Source of the DNA: Cucumis sativus
Lineage: Eukaryota; Streptophyta; Magnoliopsida; Cucurbitales; Cucurbitaceae
Reading direction: 5' to 3'
Assembly: GCF_000004075.3 (NCBI RefSeq)
Contig: NC_026657.2
Coordinates: 8,990,001 to 9,054,000, forward strand
DNA length: 64,000 bases
Under the pieces are notes generated by a model that saw only the letters and a program-made list of their open reading frames with translations, ran no database searches and was not told the origin of the DNA. Numbering within the stretch: the stretch's first letter is position 1; each line of letters starts with the position of its first letter. Made by a program: the position numbers and the translations under genes. This document shows, piece after piece, positions 38,521 to 51,893 of the stretch.

Positions 38521-41390
38521 AACGTCCCCCAACAATATTTATCCCAAACTCCTACTCTAAGTCCCTAACTATATCCTTATTCTTATTTTCCTCTCTCTCT
38601 CTCTCTCAATATCAAATTTTGTCCTTTTCACTAAATTCAATTTTCTCAATCATACAAATATTCTCTTTTTCCTTTTTAATATAACAATGCCATCTTCATA
38701 TGTTTGATTTTTCACCTCAAAATCTAATTCAATATCTCTCTTTAATGGTACAATTACAAATCAATTTTGAAAATTATATGTTAAGTGACATTAATTTTTC
38801 TTTTAAGTTTCAATTTTCATTTATACAAACACCCCATGAGAAAAACTTATAAGATTAACCTTTGTATTATAAGATCACCTTTACAAAAAAAACTGATCTA
38901 CTATATATAAAATTAAAAGTTATGACATTATTGTATGACATTATAAATTTAAAAGATGTGTTAATAATTGTTACTTTTCAACAACTTAGATACAATATTG
39001 ATGGTTTGAAGGATCCCACTTTTTTAGGTAAATTATTTTGTGTATAAAATTGAAAATGTAATCATTTTTTTAAAAATGACCCTTCGGAAAAACATATCAA
39101 AATTATCTATTATATTTATAATAAGGGTAAATTCTAAAAGTCATTCAAAGTCTAGTAATGTCTATCGCATCATCTAAATTTCTTTTGTAAATATTCTTGA
39201 TTACATTTGAAAATGTTATATATATACTTATACTATAAAATGATACAAAAATATAACTTAAAAGTTAGAATAAGAGATATCAAAACAACTACGAGTTCTT
39301 TTTTCTTTCTCTCAACCACTAGCAAATATCTCAACAATTTTGTTTGGGATTGCATGTTTATATTTGTTTACATTCAAATAGTTTAATTTGATAAAATATT
39401 CATAAGTCAAGACACTGATATTTCATATTCTATCAATAACAAACATTTAATATTGATAAAATAATTTTTTTTGTTATAAATTATAAATATTTTAATTTAT
39501 TTTATTATTTTTAAAAGTTAGAGTTTAGAATTTAAACTTTTTGAATAATAATAATAAATATAGTTGGAAGGGCAATATTGGAAATAGGGTTAAAATTGAC
39601 ACTTTTGCTCCAACAATTCCGGGAAAAAAGCGGACCGCTAAGATGTTAGCCCCACAAAATTTAACGGCCCAGATCTCCCCCTACCCCACCACCGATTTTG
39701 TTCCAACATTCTCGGAATGCTTTTTAGCTTTTTTATTTCAATTTAGATAATAATAGTAATAATAAATTTATTAAAGAATTCAATAACCTAAGTTTGTGAT
39801 TTTCTTATAACATTATTTATTGTTTCTCTTTTTGTCACTTTCGATTTTCTTTTTTCTTTCTTTTTATTTTATCATTTTTCAAATTTGTGAAATTAACTTT
39901 GTAAAATATTTACGGTCCGATGACAGAAGGAAAATGATCAATTTTTTTTACGATTTTGAAATATAAATGAAACTCAAGTATCGAAAGAAAAACTACCACA
40001 TTTTTCTTCTTATTGTTTTGTGGTACAAGGGAGTAAGAAAAGATTTAGGAATTAAGAAAATTATTATTTTCATAATTTTTCCATAAATATGATTAGATTC
40101 TAACATAAACGACTACAAAATATACCAAAAAAAATATTGAAAAAAATATCGAGGATCCAAAATTTAAAAAGTTAATAAAAAAGATTGTTTAGTTTTAGAT
40201 TTTCTTGTTTAGATGCTCCAAATCTTTGCTAGATATGTGAACTTTTTCTGTTTTCGTAAATATTTTGCAGACTCCTTTATTTTAATAATTATTTTATTTT
40301 ATTTTCGGTTTTCATTTAAGACAAACAAATTGAGGTTGATCCATAATTTATTCAATCTTATTTTAATATATATACTCTTAAAATTACTTTTTATTTTTAA
40401 TTAGGATTTAGAAAAAGGAATATTTTATTAAATAGTAAAATAAATTAAAATATTTACAAAAACTTTAGTAAAATCCACCGTTTAAAAAAAAAATCTCTAA
40501 AAAATGGCTAAATTTTTGTTACATCCACCAAATTAATAGATTTAAGTGAAAATTGTATGCTTACATCATTAAATGAAAATAAAAAGGAGAGCCCATCATA
40601 TCTTATTATTATTACGAAAAGTAATAAAATTTAATTATTCCTATCATATCATTGTTCACTCCAAGCGTATTCTTAACGGTATAAACAGCAGCTTGAGCCA
40701 TATTCATCCTTTGCTCTCTCCGGTCTACAAAGTAGAGACCAATTTAATTGAAATTGGGAAGGAAAAAAAATATACACTAGAATTTATTTGTGAGAATTGT
40801 GAATTTTGGTAGAGTTTGAATGGAGATTTTGTTATTAATTAGTACAAATTGAGATGAATTATTTTTCAAAGTTTGATTTCAAAAATAAAAGAAAGATGAA
40901 TAAAGTAAAATGTGTTGATCACAAGACACATGCGATGAACTTTAAAAGAAATAGACTCGCCGCTGCTACACGTGATTGCTTTTCAGTTAAAAGCAACCAA
41001 ATTAATGACGCTCTCTTTCTAATCAACTCCTACTTTTCGTACAACACTTGCTACCATATACTTAACAATCACCAGAATTCAGCCGTTTGGCTTCAAGACT
41101 TTTTTACTTTTATTTGTTTTCTCTGTCTTTCATTCCCTTTTTTGTACTAAGGAAACAAGAAATAAAAATCAAGATACAAATAGGTATTTTATTTGACAAG
41201 GGTTTTCAAACATCCCCAAATCTTTTTTTCCATAGCTACATCAAACTAAAACCCGAGAGCTACAGAAAACGCATAGCAGAGTAGAAAGAAAAACAGATAA
41301 CCATTATTGAACCTATGGAGTATACAACAACACTAAAATATTTGATAGTAATGAACCTTCCTTTTTTCTTTTTTTCTCTTCTCTTCTCTT
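38521..41390. other. spacer between myosin promoter and BAM1 3' end
   Basis: AT-rich sequence without a recognisable gene. A less AT-rich patch at about 39560-39720 stands out 1.1-1.2 kb upstream of the myosin leader, but its frames match nothing. The stretch just below 41391 is the BAM1 3' UTR. Confidence 0.5.
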
Positions 41391-44029
<2,639 letters not shown>

Positions 44030-44191
44030 ATCCAAAAAAATCAAACGAGAAATCTAAAACAAAAGAATATGGATTTCAACTTCTACAAACGATTTTAAAG
44101 AAGAAACTCGCAAAATTGTAATTTGTTCTTGAGTCTTGATATTTGTGTATGGCAATTTTCAATTTGCTACTGGAAACGCTAATCGGCTCTC

Positions 44192-44204
44192 ATATATATA
44201 TATA
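44192..44204 (-). promoter_or_regulatory. TATA box of BAM1
   Basis: A TATATATATATA run on the minus strand about 165 bases upstream of the BAM1 ATG, just downstream (in gene direction) of the ACGTG cluster. Its spacing fits a leader of roughly 130 bases. Confidence 0.55.
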
Positions 44205-44255
44205 GCGCTCGCATCGGATAAAAGATAATCTAAAATGCAGCTTTTAATCTTGCAA

Positions 44256-44442
44256 CACGTGTCCTCAAGTACACGTGGCGACAAGCGAGACTGTGGATGA
44301 GGCGACGGCTACGATCACTCGACGCACGTGAAGATGGGCGGTGAGATTTTTCTTTACGAGAAAGTTCCAAGAAATCTGCTTTCTTGTTCGGTTTCCAAAA
44401 CGAATTGCTTCCTGACACGTGGACGGTTTAAATGCTTACGTG
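44256..44442 (-). promoter_or_regulatory. cluster of five ACGTG (ABRE/G-box) cores upstream of BAM1
   Basis: CACGTG occurs at 44256-44261, 44272-44277 (as CACGTGGC, the strong ABRE form), 44325-44330 and 44416-44421. TACGTG lies at 44437-44442. All are within about 190 bases, immediately upstream of the BAM1 TATA run. ACGTG cores with G/C flanks bind AREB/ABF bZIP factors, and Arabidopsis BAM1 is known to respond to osmotic stress through ABA. Stress/ABA control of this gene is therefore the natural reading. Confidence 0.75.
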
Positions 44443-47400
44443 TTACGCGTTTCTCTCTCTCTCTTTTTTTTCTTTCTAAAAAACAAATTTCTTAATTTCG
44501 AAGGGAGAGAAAATAAAATAAATGGACTTTCAATTTCGAATTGATAAATTTCAAAATGAAAATGAAATTAAGGTAATAATTATAAGATTGAATTAATTTA
44601 TTGTGTAATTTGATTATATTGAAAATTTCAATTTCAAATTCACGTAAGAAACTTAGGTAAAAGAGAGAAGAAGAAGAGTAGGAGATGAGGTGTGAAATAG
44701 AGAGAAAGAAAAGTGAAGGAAGAAAAGGGTTAATGGCCACATGATTATGATTTGGCGCAATCCTTTGATGGGACCTTCTCATTTGTCTTTGTCAAGTAAA
44801 TAACCTGTGGCCAATTTAATTAGACGGAAAAAGTAATAATATTTACACAAAATTTTCATATTTTAATTACCAAAATTACTTTAAATTAACACAACCAAAT
44901 ATCAATTTTTATTAATGATATTGTAAAATTTTAAATTCATTTAATAGGATTGGAGCTAAGATAATGAAAATTTTATAGCATTATGTGAGAACAATAATAT
45001 GTACACTTAAAAGTTAGATTTAAATTTAGAACTTTGGTGATAATAAGATTGCCTCCAGAAAACTTCCAAAGTCAAATAATATGTATTCAAAGGCTTAAAC
45101 ACGTGATTCGAAAAGGAAGCAAGTGGAGAGAGAGATCCCCTTGCCTTTTTATTTTTGTAGCCTTTTCACCATTCTACAAAGACCTTTTATTTCTTTTGTG
45201 GTTCTAAATTCTTGCTTGTGAAAATATTTAATATTTTAAAACAAATAATCAACCGCACCAAATTAACCATCCAAGTCCTGTTACCTTATCTATTATTCTC
45301 ATATTAAATAAACTATTTTTTTTTATAATTATCGATGTATTTCTACTCTACTAGTTTTAATAAATCCGTGAAAAATATTGATGAAATATCGACCAAATAT
45401 TGATGTTGATAGATATTTTCTAAAAGAATATATAACAATGAAAAACTACAAAGTTAGTGGCTAAATACTTTATATTTTTAAACAAATTAATATGTTTATT
45501 ATTTATACTATATTCGCATCGATGCATTTTAGTAGCTTTTTTACGATACAATATAAATTTTGGTTCGTTCGTCGTGATGATGGTGGGTCATCAAAATGTG
45601 GAAATGATGGGATTTTATGTTTTATGTACTTAACATCACGCATTGATATCAATTATTTTGCAAGTTAGTAGGGATATAAAACTGAAGTTGTGAAGTATTT
45701 TATAGAAATCACCGGGTTTTTTTTCAAAATCGATGAATCACCTTAAATTTTTATGCATAAGACATGGATTCGTACACAAATTAATAATAATTTAAAAATT
45801 GTATACTTCAATTAAACATAACAAAAAGAAAATGAAATTAAACAATTGTTCAATCCAATTAAATATTTGAGAATACTCGTGCCTCGTAGCTAAAATATAA
45901 AGTACTACTTAACGGGACAGAATGATTGTACTATCAATTTTAAAGTTGTAAATTCAATTCCCTTATATTATGTATGAAATACTTGTGGCTCCTATTTAGA
46001 TATATTCATAAGTTCGAAGTTGCTAAATTTGATATAATAAAAAAAAAATCGTTATTAGTTTTTGAACTTTATAGTATTTCGCAATCAATAATAAACTATT
46101 TACCTAAAATTTAAAATAAATAAATAAATAGAAACCCATCAATTGCACATACCAAACTTTTACAAACAAATTTTGTAGGGATATTCATTAGGTCTTAACT
46201 ATTAGTTTGGTTTTTACTTATTTTAGTTCTTCATTTAAAATTAGGAAGAAAAGAATATTCAATAAAAATGTTAATTTGTTTTCTTTTTAATAATAAGAAA
46301 ATAAAATTGTCAATCTTACCTTATAGTTAGGCTTCAAACTTTGAAGAATTTGATGCTTTAACTTATAGATTTGCTTCTTTTTTGTATGGTTTAGACGACG
46401 AATGAGTTGAAATCAATATTCATACTTTATTAATTCGGTTTTTTCGCTACGTTCAATTTCGTTTCATATATAGGGAGTGAAATTCTTCGGCTCACACCCT
46501 TGCTTGATATGCATGGACGAGATGGAGAGGTAATTTGTTTGATCATGTCTTTTACTTTATGGCTTTTAAAATTCTCCTAACGATGATGTATATGTTTTTC
46601 TCTCTTTTACTTTATTTGTGTGGTTGTATGTCAAAAAAAAGAAAACCATATGTATTTTAATTAATTTAACCATACATATCGATGTATAGTCTAGTTAGTA
46701 ATATTTTGATTGAGACTTTCGATTTGTTATTAATAAGCCCCTCTTGTCAAGCTCTAGATGTTTCAAAGTTTTGATCACAACCTAGTCAATAATGTATGTG
46801 TTTATTCACTTGAAGCTGCACTCACGTTAATACATATCATTAATATATTACATGTTAGTCGAATTGGTGAGTCTAATATCCTAATTGAATTCGCGTCTTT
46901 TTTTTTCTTATTGACATCATATGTAGAGAGAAAATTAAACCACAAAACTCGTAGTTATTATTTCATTTATTTGTTTTGACTTGAACAATTGAATGAAGCC
47001 ATTCTATACATATATATTATATGTTTTGTTATTCACCAGTATTAATACAAAAGAAAAAAAACCCTTAAATGGGATATAAACAATGGTTGTTACATTCCCA
47101 TAACGTTATTCTTAGGGTTAGAATTGAATGGCAATGAAATAATAATAAATAACCAATACGGTCATGGTTTCTTCTGCCATTATTATTTTCATTGCTTCCT
47201 TATATATCAAAATAAGAAAACAAATTTGAATTTCTCACCCATAAAAGAGGAAATGCCACCCCATCCTTTACCTATCAGAAAACGCCACGTGGAGAGCATT
47301 TCATTTCAAGTTTTGAAAGTTCCTTCCAACGGCCGTTCTGATTATAGACACTGCCCACCAAGTTGCTCCCTGTTCGTTGTATATATTTAATGACTCCATC

Positions 47401-47719
47401 AACCTCTCAGATCTTCACTCTTACTTTTTCTTTAAATCTTTTTTATTTATCATAATCAAATCAAATACAACTTGTTTATATATTTTTCGTTTTACAATGG
47501 TCAGTAAAATGAATAATTTAAGAAACATAAACATTCAAATCAAAATCAAAATCAAAACATGTCTATCTTATTTACAAACAACCATATACATTTCGTTCAT
47601 ATGTATTGGTGGAAGAAAGAGATACTAAAACTAAAACATTTGACACACAAAATCCAGAACACTAATACTAAAATCATTAGAAAAAAATTTAACAAACTTG
47701 ATTCAATTGTTCATCATCA
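44443..47719. other. spacer between BAM1 promoter and AMT1 3' end
   Basis: About 3.3 kb of AT-rich sequence with no gene I can support. A less AT-rich block with a perfect CCACGTGG box (CACGTG core 47286-47291) and a TATATATTTAA run near 47380 could be a promoter on the plus strand, but no gene follows before AMT1. Confidence 0.5.
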
Positions 47720-49222
47720 TCAATAATCACCAGTAGGAGTTGAAGATTTTGGTTCCACTCTGTTCAACTGAATCCCCATTTTCTGGGCTTCATCTTCATC
47801 GTGATATATATAAGCAAATCCTCCGTGTCGGGTTAGATCCATCCCTGCCATTTCATCTTCAGTGGAGATTCTAAGAAGCTTCAACTTATGAAGAACGTAG
47901 AACAATGGCCCCATCGTTGCACTCACCCATCCCACGATAACCAATATCTGTATTAAATGGGCTGCCAGTAATCTCCCGCCGCCACCCATCAGCAGTCCGT
48001 AGGGCCGCCCTGATCCGCCGTACACTTCCGTTACATACTCCTCTGTTGCAAAGAGTGCGGTGAAGATCACTCCCCAAGCGCCACACCCACCGTGGAGTTG
48101 AGCGGCTTCTAATGGATCGTCGTATTTCACTATCTCTGCTATTCGGTTGCAGGTTATCAGTACGATGGCGGCGACAAAGCCGCAGATGATTGCTGCCCAT
48201 GGTTCGACGACGGAGCAGCCGGCGGTGATGGCGGCGAACCCGCCGAGGAGTCCGTTACAAACGTCCGTCACGTTCCAATGGCCTGAGAGGAATCGCTTCC
48301 CGAAAAGCGTGGTGAGTGCCGCCGTGCATCCGGCGAGTGTGGTGGTTACTGCTGTTCGTCCGACGGCGCTCCATTGGCCGTAGAAGTTTCCTGTGGTGTA
48401 AGGGACGAGAATCTTCGTGAACGAACCTGGATTGAAACCGTACCATCCGAACCAGAGCATGAAAGTTCCGAGAACGACTAAAGAAGCGCTGTGCCCTCGC
48501 AGAGCAACCGACCGGCCATTGTGATCAAAACGACCGATTCTCGGCCCTTCGATCAACGCCCCCCATAGACCAGCAATTCCCCCAACCATATGAACGACTC
48601 CGGAGCCAGCGAAATCGATAACTCCCGACCCAAATAACAAATGACCATCCGATTTCATAACCCCAGCCCAACCATCAGGCGACCAAAACCAGTGAGAAAC
48701 CACCGGATAAACAAATCCAGTCAAAACAGAAGAATAAATCAAATAGGCAACAAACTGAGTCCGCTCAGCAATAGATCCACTGGTAATCCCAGCGGCAGCG
48801 ATCGCAAAAGCCCACTGGTAAAGAAAACCACTGTAATCAGCAGTGGAGGTCGGAAATGAGGTGAGACCAAAGTTATGACGACCAATGAAGCCCCCAGAAG
48901 GGGAGCCGAATGCAAAGGCGTACCCAAAAAGGTAATAAAAGAGGCCTCCCGCAGCGGCGTCGAGGACATTAGTAAGCATAATGTTCATAGTGTTTTTGGC
49001 GCGGACAGAACCAGCGCAGAGCATAGCAAAGCCGAGTTGCATAGAGAAAACGAGGTAGGCGGAGAAGAGGAGGTAGGTATTATCAAGGGCATTTCTGGTG
49101 TCGGAAAAGTTATTGCTGACGGTGGCGAATTGGTCGCAGATGAAATTAGCAGCGGCGGTGGCGTTGGTGGTGTTGGGGCCGAGAAGCTGAGAGAGTTGAG
49201 CGGCGCAGAACCCTGAATCCAT
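47720..49222 (-). CDS. AMT1: high-affinity ammonium transporter AMT1 family (intronless)
   Basis: Plasma-membrane uptake of ammonium in roots or leaves, acting as a trimer. A single open frame of 500 residues, the usual AMT1 length, and AMT1 genes are typically intronless. About eleven hydrophobic segments are visible. The signature [13 protein letters not shown] contains the first pore histidine (His211), and [10 protein letters not shown] the second (His377). The N-terminal part contains [11 protein letters not shown]. The cytosolic C-tail has [14 protein letters not shown], where Thr464 matches the regulatory threonine whose phosphorylation shuts the trimer in Arabidopsis AMT1;1. Which AMT1 paralogue it is cannot be settled by eye; the tail is nearest AMT1;2/1;3. 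Opposite-strand open frames here are shadows of its GC-rich codons. Confidence 0.96.
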   Translation of the reverse strand: MDSGFCAAQLSQLLGPNTTNATAAANFICDQFATVSNNFSDTRNALDNTYLLFSAYLVFSMQLGFAMLCAGSVRAKNTMNIMLTNVLDAAAGGLFYYLFGYAFAFGSPSGGFIGRHNFGLTSFPTSTADYSGFLYQWAFAIAAAGITSGSIAERTQFVAYLIYSSVLTGFVYPVVSHWFWSPDGWAGVMKSDGHLLFGSGVIDFAGSGVVHMVGGIAGLWGALIEGPRIGRFDHNGRSVALRGHSASLVVLGTFMLWFGWYGFNPGSFTKILVPYTTGNFYGQWSAVGRTAVTTTLAGCTAALTTLFGKRFLSGHWNVTDVCNGLLGGFAAITAGCSVVEPWAAIICGFVAAIVLITCNRIAEIVKYDDPLEAAQLHGGCGAWGVIFTALFATEEYVTEVYGGSGRPYGLLMGGGGRLLAAHLIQILVIVGWVSATMGPLFYVLHKLKLLRISTEDEMAGMDLTRHGGFAYIYHDEDEAQKMGIQLNRVEPKSSTPTGDY

Positions 49223-49277
49223 TGGAAGGAAGGAAGGAAGGAGGAAGACGAAAGGGACTGCAGTTTAGTTCTACCAA

Positions 49278-49298
49278 TTCTCCTAATTTATAGGAGAA
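49278..49298 (-). promoter_or_regulatory. AMT1 TATA box inside an 8-bp-arm palindrome
   Basis: On the minus strand the core reads TTCTCCTA-TAAAT-TAGGAGAA: perfect 8-base inverted arms with the TATAAAT box across the centre. It lies 56-76 bases upstream of the AMT1 ATG, the right place for a TATA box with a leader of about 30 bases. Confidence 0.65.
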
Positions 49299-51893
49299 AG
49301 AAGAAGACAGAAACGATGTTGCCTTTTTAAAAAAATCTAAATTACAAATTCCACCCTATGCTTTCAGAAAATTTGAATTTAGTCCCTATAAATCTTATAA
49401 ATATTTTCTAGAGGTTTATCAGACCAATTTCTTTTTTTAGAAAATCGTTATTATTGTTATTATTATTATTATTATTATTGCAAAGCCAAAAACAAATTTA
49501 CATTTAATTTTTTGGAAGTTTGTTTCTAATTCTAAAATCATCAATTTCAACTATGGTTGTTGACTATTTAAATTAGGGTTCACCAATAATTCAGAGTTAA
49601 CTATTTATTTCATATTTTATATTTACAAAAAAATGGAAAATAATTTCTCCTAAGAACCTCACCCCAACAATTTCTCTATAGAAAAATTTACCTCAAAAAG
49701 TCATTAAAAAGATTAAATTAACCGTAGATGATTGAATAGATTATAACTAATACATGTGATTAATATGAATAAAATTATTAAAATAGTTCGTAACTATTTA
49801 TTGCTAATATTCATCCATAAATCTTAAACCCTAATGATTTTTTTCTCATTTACATTGAAAAATGGGGAGAAAATTTTTGGTTTTTCTCAAAGAAAAATAC
49901 ACGAATTCTCCAACGATAAAATGTTATTATAACTATAATGTGTTCGATTTGTTACTATCACAATTTTGTCGGTTAATTAAAACCATAAATCTTCTTACGA
50001 TCTATTATAAAAAATACTAATAATTTGTTTAAATATTACCGTTTCTCAACCATTTCGAGACATTACTATAATATTTTGTTTAAATAAACAATTTTAGAAA
50101 GTATAATTAAATAATAAAACAACACTTATATCGTGTTTTTAAAGAATATGTATACAATACAAATATCATAATATAATATATTGTTTTTGAAAATTTGGTA
50201 TTGAAAGGAAATAAAATTGCATATTTAGTATTAGAAATGAAGAGTTATCTAAATAATTAAATTAGGTAAAAGTAATTATAATATGTTTGGTAGGCTTTTT
50301 ATAGGAAATACAACTTCATTTTATTTTTCATTTTTTTGAAGGAAAGTTCACTCCTGTTATTTAACATTTCTATATTATTTATAGAATTAATAGATTTTTT
50401 TTTTAAAAAAATCTTCCTTTATATCTAATTTCCACACGGTAAGATCATTAACGCTTATAATTATATCAATTACAATCAATTTAGACATGTTATATATTAT
50501 AATTACTATTAAAAATCATTAATATTGAATAGATTGAAATACACTAGTTTTGAAACATATGTAGACTTTTCCAAACATCAGCTATACAAAATTGAACAAT
50601 TATAATAAATGCATAGATGATTCGATTTTTATATTGTAGTATTAATTTTAAAGTGTTAAATTACAATATATATTAAGTAATATTTTATTGTTATTAAATT
50701 CTGCCAATCATGAGTTTGAATTTTGTCTAGATTCAGCTCAATACCAATGTATAGTAGCACGTTTGATTTTTTTAATGGAACAATAACATATATTTAAATG
50801 TATTTTTTTACAATTTTCGAGAAACGAAATTCATTACTCTTAATTGGTAATCTAAAGCCAATAAAACCTTCTCATATATATATAAAGAATTAGCTAATTA
50901 GTTGTCAATTAAAATACAATATGATCACATGAATCATTCAATAGATTTTTTTTTGTTTTTTGGATCTATATTTATGAAGGGATTGGATGTTAACGTTTGA
51001 ATAATTAATGATATATTGGAATCTTATACTAATTATTAATTAATTCTTGAAAGAATCAAATTATTAACTGATCCTTCAAGGCTTTTATGAGATGTCATCG
51101 ATGATGCAAAGTCAAAATAATGCACTTTTCGAGAACCTATTTTAACTACAAAATTTAATTTAAATACCATCATTCATTCGTTCATTAATCTTAATAATTG
51201 TAATTAGAGAACTAATAATATATACGAAATCAATGTATTCTAAAAGCCCATAGTTTTCTCCCTTCAAGATAAATACTTAATTTTCTTTAATTGGAATTTA
51301 CTTGTATAATAATTATTTTATTTTTATAAAACAAACTTACATAATTTGATAATATAAAAAAACATAAAAATTAATCTAATGAAAATAGAAAAAAAAAAAG
51401 AAGGAAAAAACGAATAGATATATTGAATATTTTACGTCAACTTACTTAAATATAATAAAAATCCAATTAATTAGTGATGTTCCACTAAGTTTTGAATATA
51501 TCAAGTTCGAACCTTACTAATATGTGACATCAATCATACATTAGAATAGTAATAAATCAAAGTATAAGTCGAACAACACTCCCTTATTGGCTTACGAGTT
51601 TAAAATGCATTATTTTTCTTATGCAAACGACAACTCTGAATTATATAACATTTTAAGTTTTATAATATAATAAAGTCTATTAGTAATAAACTTCTATCGT
51701 CGACGTGTTTTACTGGTATATATTGAATTATTTTGAACTTAGTTGTTACGTTACATCTAATGCAATATGTAGATGTAGAATGGGAAGAATAAAGGTTGAT
51801 ATTGCGTCATTCATTCATAGCTATGTCTATTAAAGCTATTACTCAAAATTCCCATTTTAGAATGGTGTCACCAATTTCCACAATTTCTGAAAA
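49299..51893. other. AT-rich spacer between divergent AMT1 and HAD genes
   Basis: About 2.6 kb with very low GC. It must carry the promoters of both flanking genes. I see no coding frame. There is a (TTA)n microsatellite at about 49448-49480 and transposon-like wording near 51480-51560. Confidence 0.5.
49448..49480. repeat. (TTA)n microsatellite
   Basis: Run of TTA/TAT triplets with one TTG interruption, upstream of AMT1. Confidence 0.8.

Noticed and set aside
38212-38535. 107-codon open frame in the myosin leader with Pro-Ile/Pro-Val dipeptide repeats
   Set aside because: It has no ATG start and its repeats are just the translation of the GGGAAT/C hexamer array.
48875-49216. 113-codon frame on the strand opposite AMT1
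   Set aside because: Shadow of the GC-biased AMT1 codons; no similarity to anything known and fully inside the AMT1 coding sequence.
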